Assembly (NCBI GenBank): GCA_913775265.1 | Contig: CAJYJH010000010.1 | Location: 62,001-126,000 of the forward strand | Length of the DNA stretch: 64,000 nt | From: an uncultured Mucilaginibacter sp. | GTDB taxonomy: Bacteria > Bacteroidota > Bacteroidia > Sphingobacteriales > Sphingobacteriaceae | Reading direction: 5' to 3' | In this document: positions 62,387-64,000 of the stretch, piece after piece | Layout of the letters: each line of letters starts with the position of its first letter | Position numbering within the stretch: position 1 is the stretch's first letter | Program-made: the position numbers and the translations under genes | The notes under the pieces: generated by a model | Databases searched by the model: none | The model's input: the letters and a program-made list of their open reading frames with translations, nothing else | What the model was told of the DNA's origin: nothing

Positions 62387-63490
62387 TTATATCGGGCTAA
62401 CCTCACCCTGTTTTACATCAAATAGTTTAAAATCAACATTGATGCGGTTAAAAATCTGTGTTACCCTATCGGCACTGGTATCGGTAATAAACACCTGTCC
62501 AAACTCATGGTTAGATACCAACTGCATTAGTTTGGTGATGCGGTGTTCATCTAATTTATCAAAAATATCATCTAACAGCAACAATGGTTTAAATCCTTTT
62601 TGCTGTTGCAGGTAACTATACTGCGCCAGCTTTAGTGCAATTAAAAAGGATTTTTGCTGCCCTTGAGAGCCAAACTTTTTGAGCGGCATCTGATGGATAG
62701 TAAATAACAAATCGTCACGATGTATGCCGGTAGTGGTACGTTCCAGCACACGGTCTTTCCCGGTAGATTTATTCAGCAAAGCGGCAAAACTCTCGTGCAG
62801 TAACTGCGACTCGTATACCAAGCTTACGGTTTCGGCATCATCTGTTAAAAACCGGTAATACTGATTAAATATTCCAGTAAAGCTTTCCATAAAGCCTTTA
62901 CGTTTTTCGAAAATACGCGTACCCGATGCTACCAGTTGCTCATCAATCACTTCCAGCAATCCCGGATCAAACCGACCTGTTTCAGCTATGCTTTTTAATA
63001 GCGCGTTACGGTTAGATAGTATTTTGTTGTAGGTAATCAGCTCGTCGAGGTAACGATTATCAGTTTGCGAAATCACATTATCTACAAACTTGCGCCGCTC
63101 CTCGCTGCCTTCCATAATAATGCTCACATCATAAGGTGACACCATCACAAGCGGAAATAAGCCTATATGGTCTGCCAGCCGTGGGTAATCCTTTTTATTG
63201 CGCCTAAACAACTTTTTTTGATTACGCTTTACAGAACAGGCTATCGTTTCGTGTGCTTCGTTACGATCAAAAGTCCCGTTAATGATAAAAAAATCAGTCC
63301 CCTGCTTAATCTGCTGACTATCTATAGTATTGAAGTAGCTTTTACATAATGACAGGTAATGTATGGCATCCAGCAAATTGGTTTTACCCGATCCGTTATT
63401 ACCTGTAAATGCATTCACCCCATCAGTAAAGGCCAGTTCGGTCTCTGTGTAGTTTTTAAAGTTAATAACTGATAAATGCTGCAAATACAT
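62387..63490 (-). CDS. recF: DNA replication/repair protein RecF
   Basis: 367 aa SMC-like ATPase: Walker A FTGNNGSGKTNLLDAIHYL at the N-terminus, signature FGSQGQQKSFLIALKLAQ, and Walker B LLLLDDIFDKLDEHRI. It loads RecO/RecR at gapped DNA. A minus-strand TACCTTTG (63508-63501) matches the -7 element but would leave a leader of only about 4 nt and has no TTG partner, so the promoter is uncertain. It diverges from the TPR gene, and DUF721/DciA follows 26 nt downstream. Confidence 0.95.
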   Translation of the reverse strand: MYLQHLSVINFKNYTETELAFTDGVNAFTGNNGSGKTNLLDAIHYLSLCKSYFNTIDSQQIKQGTDFFIINGTFDRNEAHETIACSVKRNQKKLFRRNKKDYPRLADHIGLFPLVMVSPYDVSIIMEGSEERRKFVDNVISQTDNRYLDELITYNKILSNRNALLKSIAETGRFDPGLLEVIDEQLVASGTRIFEKRKGFMESFTGIFNQYYRFLTDDAETVSLVYESQLLHESFAALLNKSTGKDRVLERTTTGIHRDDLLFTIHQMPLKKFGSQGQQKSFLIALKLAQYSYLQQQKGFKPLLLLDDIFDKLDEHRITKLMQLVSNHEFGQVFITDTSADRVTQIFNRINVDFKLFDVKQGEVSPI

Positions 63491-63578
63491 AAAGCGGGTT
63501 CAAAGGTAGCAATACACCACAGGTTTTTGTAAAGCGATTAACTTAAAAATTAAAGCCCTTTATTTATTGTTTTAGATG

Positions 63579-63609
63579 TTGATAAAATTTTTTAAATATC
63601 CTATTTTTG
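63579..63609 (+). promoter_or_regulatory. Bacteroidota-type promoter for the TPR gene
   Basis: TTG (63579-63581), a 20-nt spacer, TATTTTTG (63602-63609), a full match to TTG/TAnnTTTG. It lies 23 nt before the ATG at 63632. Confidence 0.75.
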
Positions 63610-63631
63610 CAAACTTAATTTTAGCATAGAA

Positions 63632-64000
63632 ATGTCAAAGACGGAAGTGAATGCCAATGTTGCAACAGAACAGAAGACTGTAGTACCAACAGGTGGCTTT
63701 GTTAGAGAGAATCAAAAAAGCCTTTTATTTATTGGTGCTGCCATTGTTGCATTAATTGCCGTATATATTGCCTACCAAAAACTGTACCTGGCTCCGCGCG
63801 AAACTGAGGCTGCCAATCAGATGTATGTTGCACAAGAATACTGGGGCAAAAAAGAGTGGGACAAAGCTTTAAAAGGCGATGCCAGCTATCCGGGTTTTGA
63901 AAAAATCATTAACGATTACAGCAACACCAAAGCGGCTAACTTAGCTTACTACTATGCCGGTACTGCTTATTTAAATAAAGGCGAATACCGTAAAGCTATC
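63632..64000 (+). CDS. Membrane-anchored TPR protein, 5' end only
   Basis: Not in the ORF track because the window ends before its stop codon. The 123 visible codons read MSKTEVNANVATEQKTV..., then a membrane helix (SLLFIGAAIVALIAVYIAY, about residues 30-48). A soluble part follows with TPR-like helices (WGKKEWDKALKGDASYPGF, AANLAYYYAGTAYLNKGEYRKA). This resembles YfgM/tetratricopeptide proteins that are anchored by one N-terminal helix and act in the periplasm or with the translocon. It has a good promoter and diverges from recF. The C-terminal part cannot be judged. Confidence 0.85.
   Translation, partial: MSKTEVNANVATEQKTVVPTGGFVRENQKSLLFIGAAIVALIAVYIAYQKLYLAPRETEAANQMYVAQEYWGKKEWDKALKGDASYPGFEKIINDYSNTKAANLAYYYAGTAYLNKGEYRKAI

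Noticed and set aside
1-64000. tRNA, rRNA, CRISPR arrays or insertion sequences
   Set aside because: No tRNA T-loop pattern, no spaced identical repeats and no transposase-like ORF were recognised in the intergenic gaps.

Overview
The window looks like a chromosomal segment of a Bacteroidota bacterium, most likely family Sphingobacteriaceae (Mucilaginibacter/Pedobacter-like). This is inferred from low-to-moderate GC, promoters of the Bacteroidota type (TTG-N19/20-TAnnTTTG is readable upstream of pta, the 3' TPR gene and inside the polysaccharide cluster), many Bacteroidota-typical secreted proteins (DUF3857/transglutaminase, MORN-repeat, DUF1080, paired lipoprotein FKBPs) and the pta-ackA, nrnA-FKBP and recF-DUF721 neighbourhoods. 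No rRNA, tRNA, CRISPR array, insertion sequence or complete prophage was seen.

Layout. (1) 6-7202, minus strand: an operon for envelope proteins. It starts with a TPR-MORN-repeat protein that is split by a frameshift near 5890, followed by two DUF3857/transglutaminase-fold proteins. One of these has an intact Cys-His-Asp triad and the other has lost it. (2) 7692-15573: an O-antigen ligase/polymerase-like membrane protein, a RibD/DHFR-type reductase, three minus-strand carbohydrate-degrading secreted proteins (six-hairpin glycosidase-like, GH43-like, DUF1080 lipoprotein) and a plus-strand outer-membrane beta-barrel. A 52-nt near-perfect palindrome lies in the divergent gap at 14820-14871. (3) 15776-44435, all minus strand: a roughly 29-kb surface-polysaccharide locus. 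Transcription begins with export genes (OPX lipoprotein, tyrosine-kinase co-polymerase, ABC permease and ATPase). It continues through fourteen glycosyltransferases or candidates (six GT4, three GT2, two GT14, one each of GT11 and GT61, one DxD-type), a GT-D-like protein, five left-handed beta-helix acyltransferases, a membrane acyltransferase, a UGM-like flavoprotein and a Wzy-like polymerase. A strong terminator and a promoter at 23028-23179 divide it into at least two transcription units. (4) 44764-51345: an orphan hybrid-sensor-type histidine kinase (GAF-PAS-HisKA-HATPase), a large GH2 enzyme and a translationally coupled pair resembling phage recombination genes. (5) 51945-64000: housekeeping genes. 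These are pta-ackA, asparaginase, TatD nuclease, two FKBP isomerases, NrnA-type DHH phosphoesterase, ndk, DoxX and SRPBCC proteins, a DUF721/DciA-like protein, recF, and the 5' end of a membrane-anchored TPR protein missing from the ORF track.

How the genes fit together. The locus in (3) would build, decorate with acyl groups and export a complex polysaccharide. It combines components of two export logics (ABC transporter Wzm/Wzt with a Wza/Wzc pair and Wzy), yet no flippase, initiating transferase or nucleotide-sugar synthesis gene is visible, so those are presumably elsewhere. The strongest candidates for something undescribed are the TPR-MORN/active-plus-degenerate transglutaminase operon, the mixed-logic polysaccharide locus with its GT-D-like protein, and the phage-type gene pair standing alone in a chromosomal context. 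All functional calls come from reading protein motifs by eye; no database search was run.
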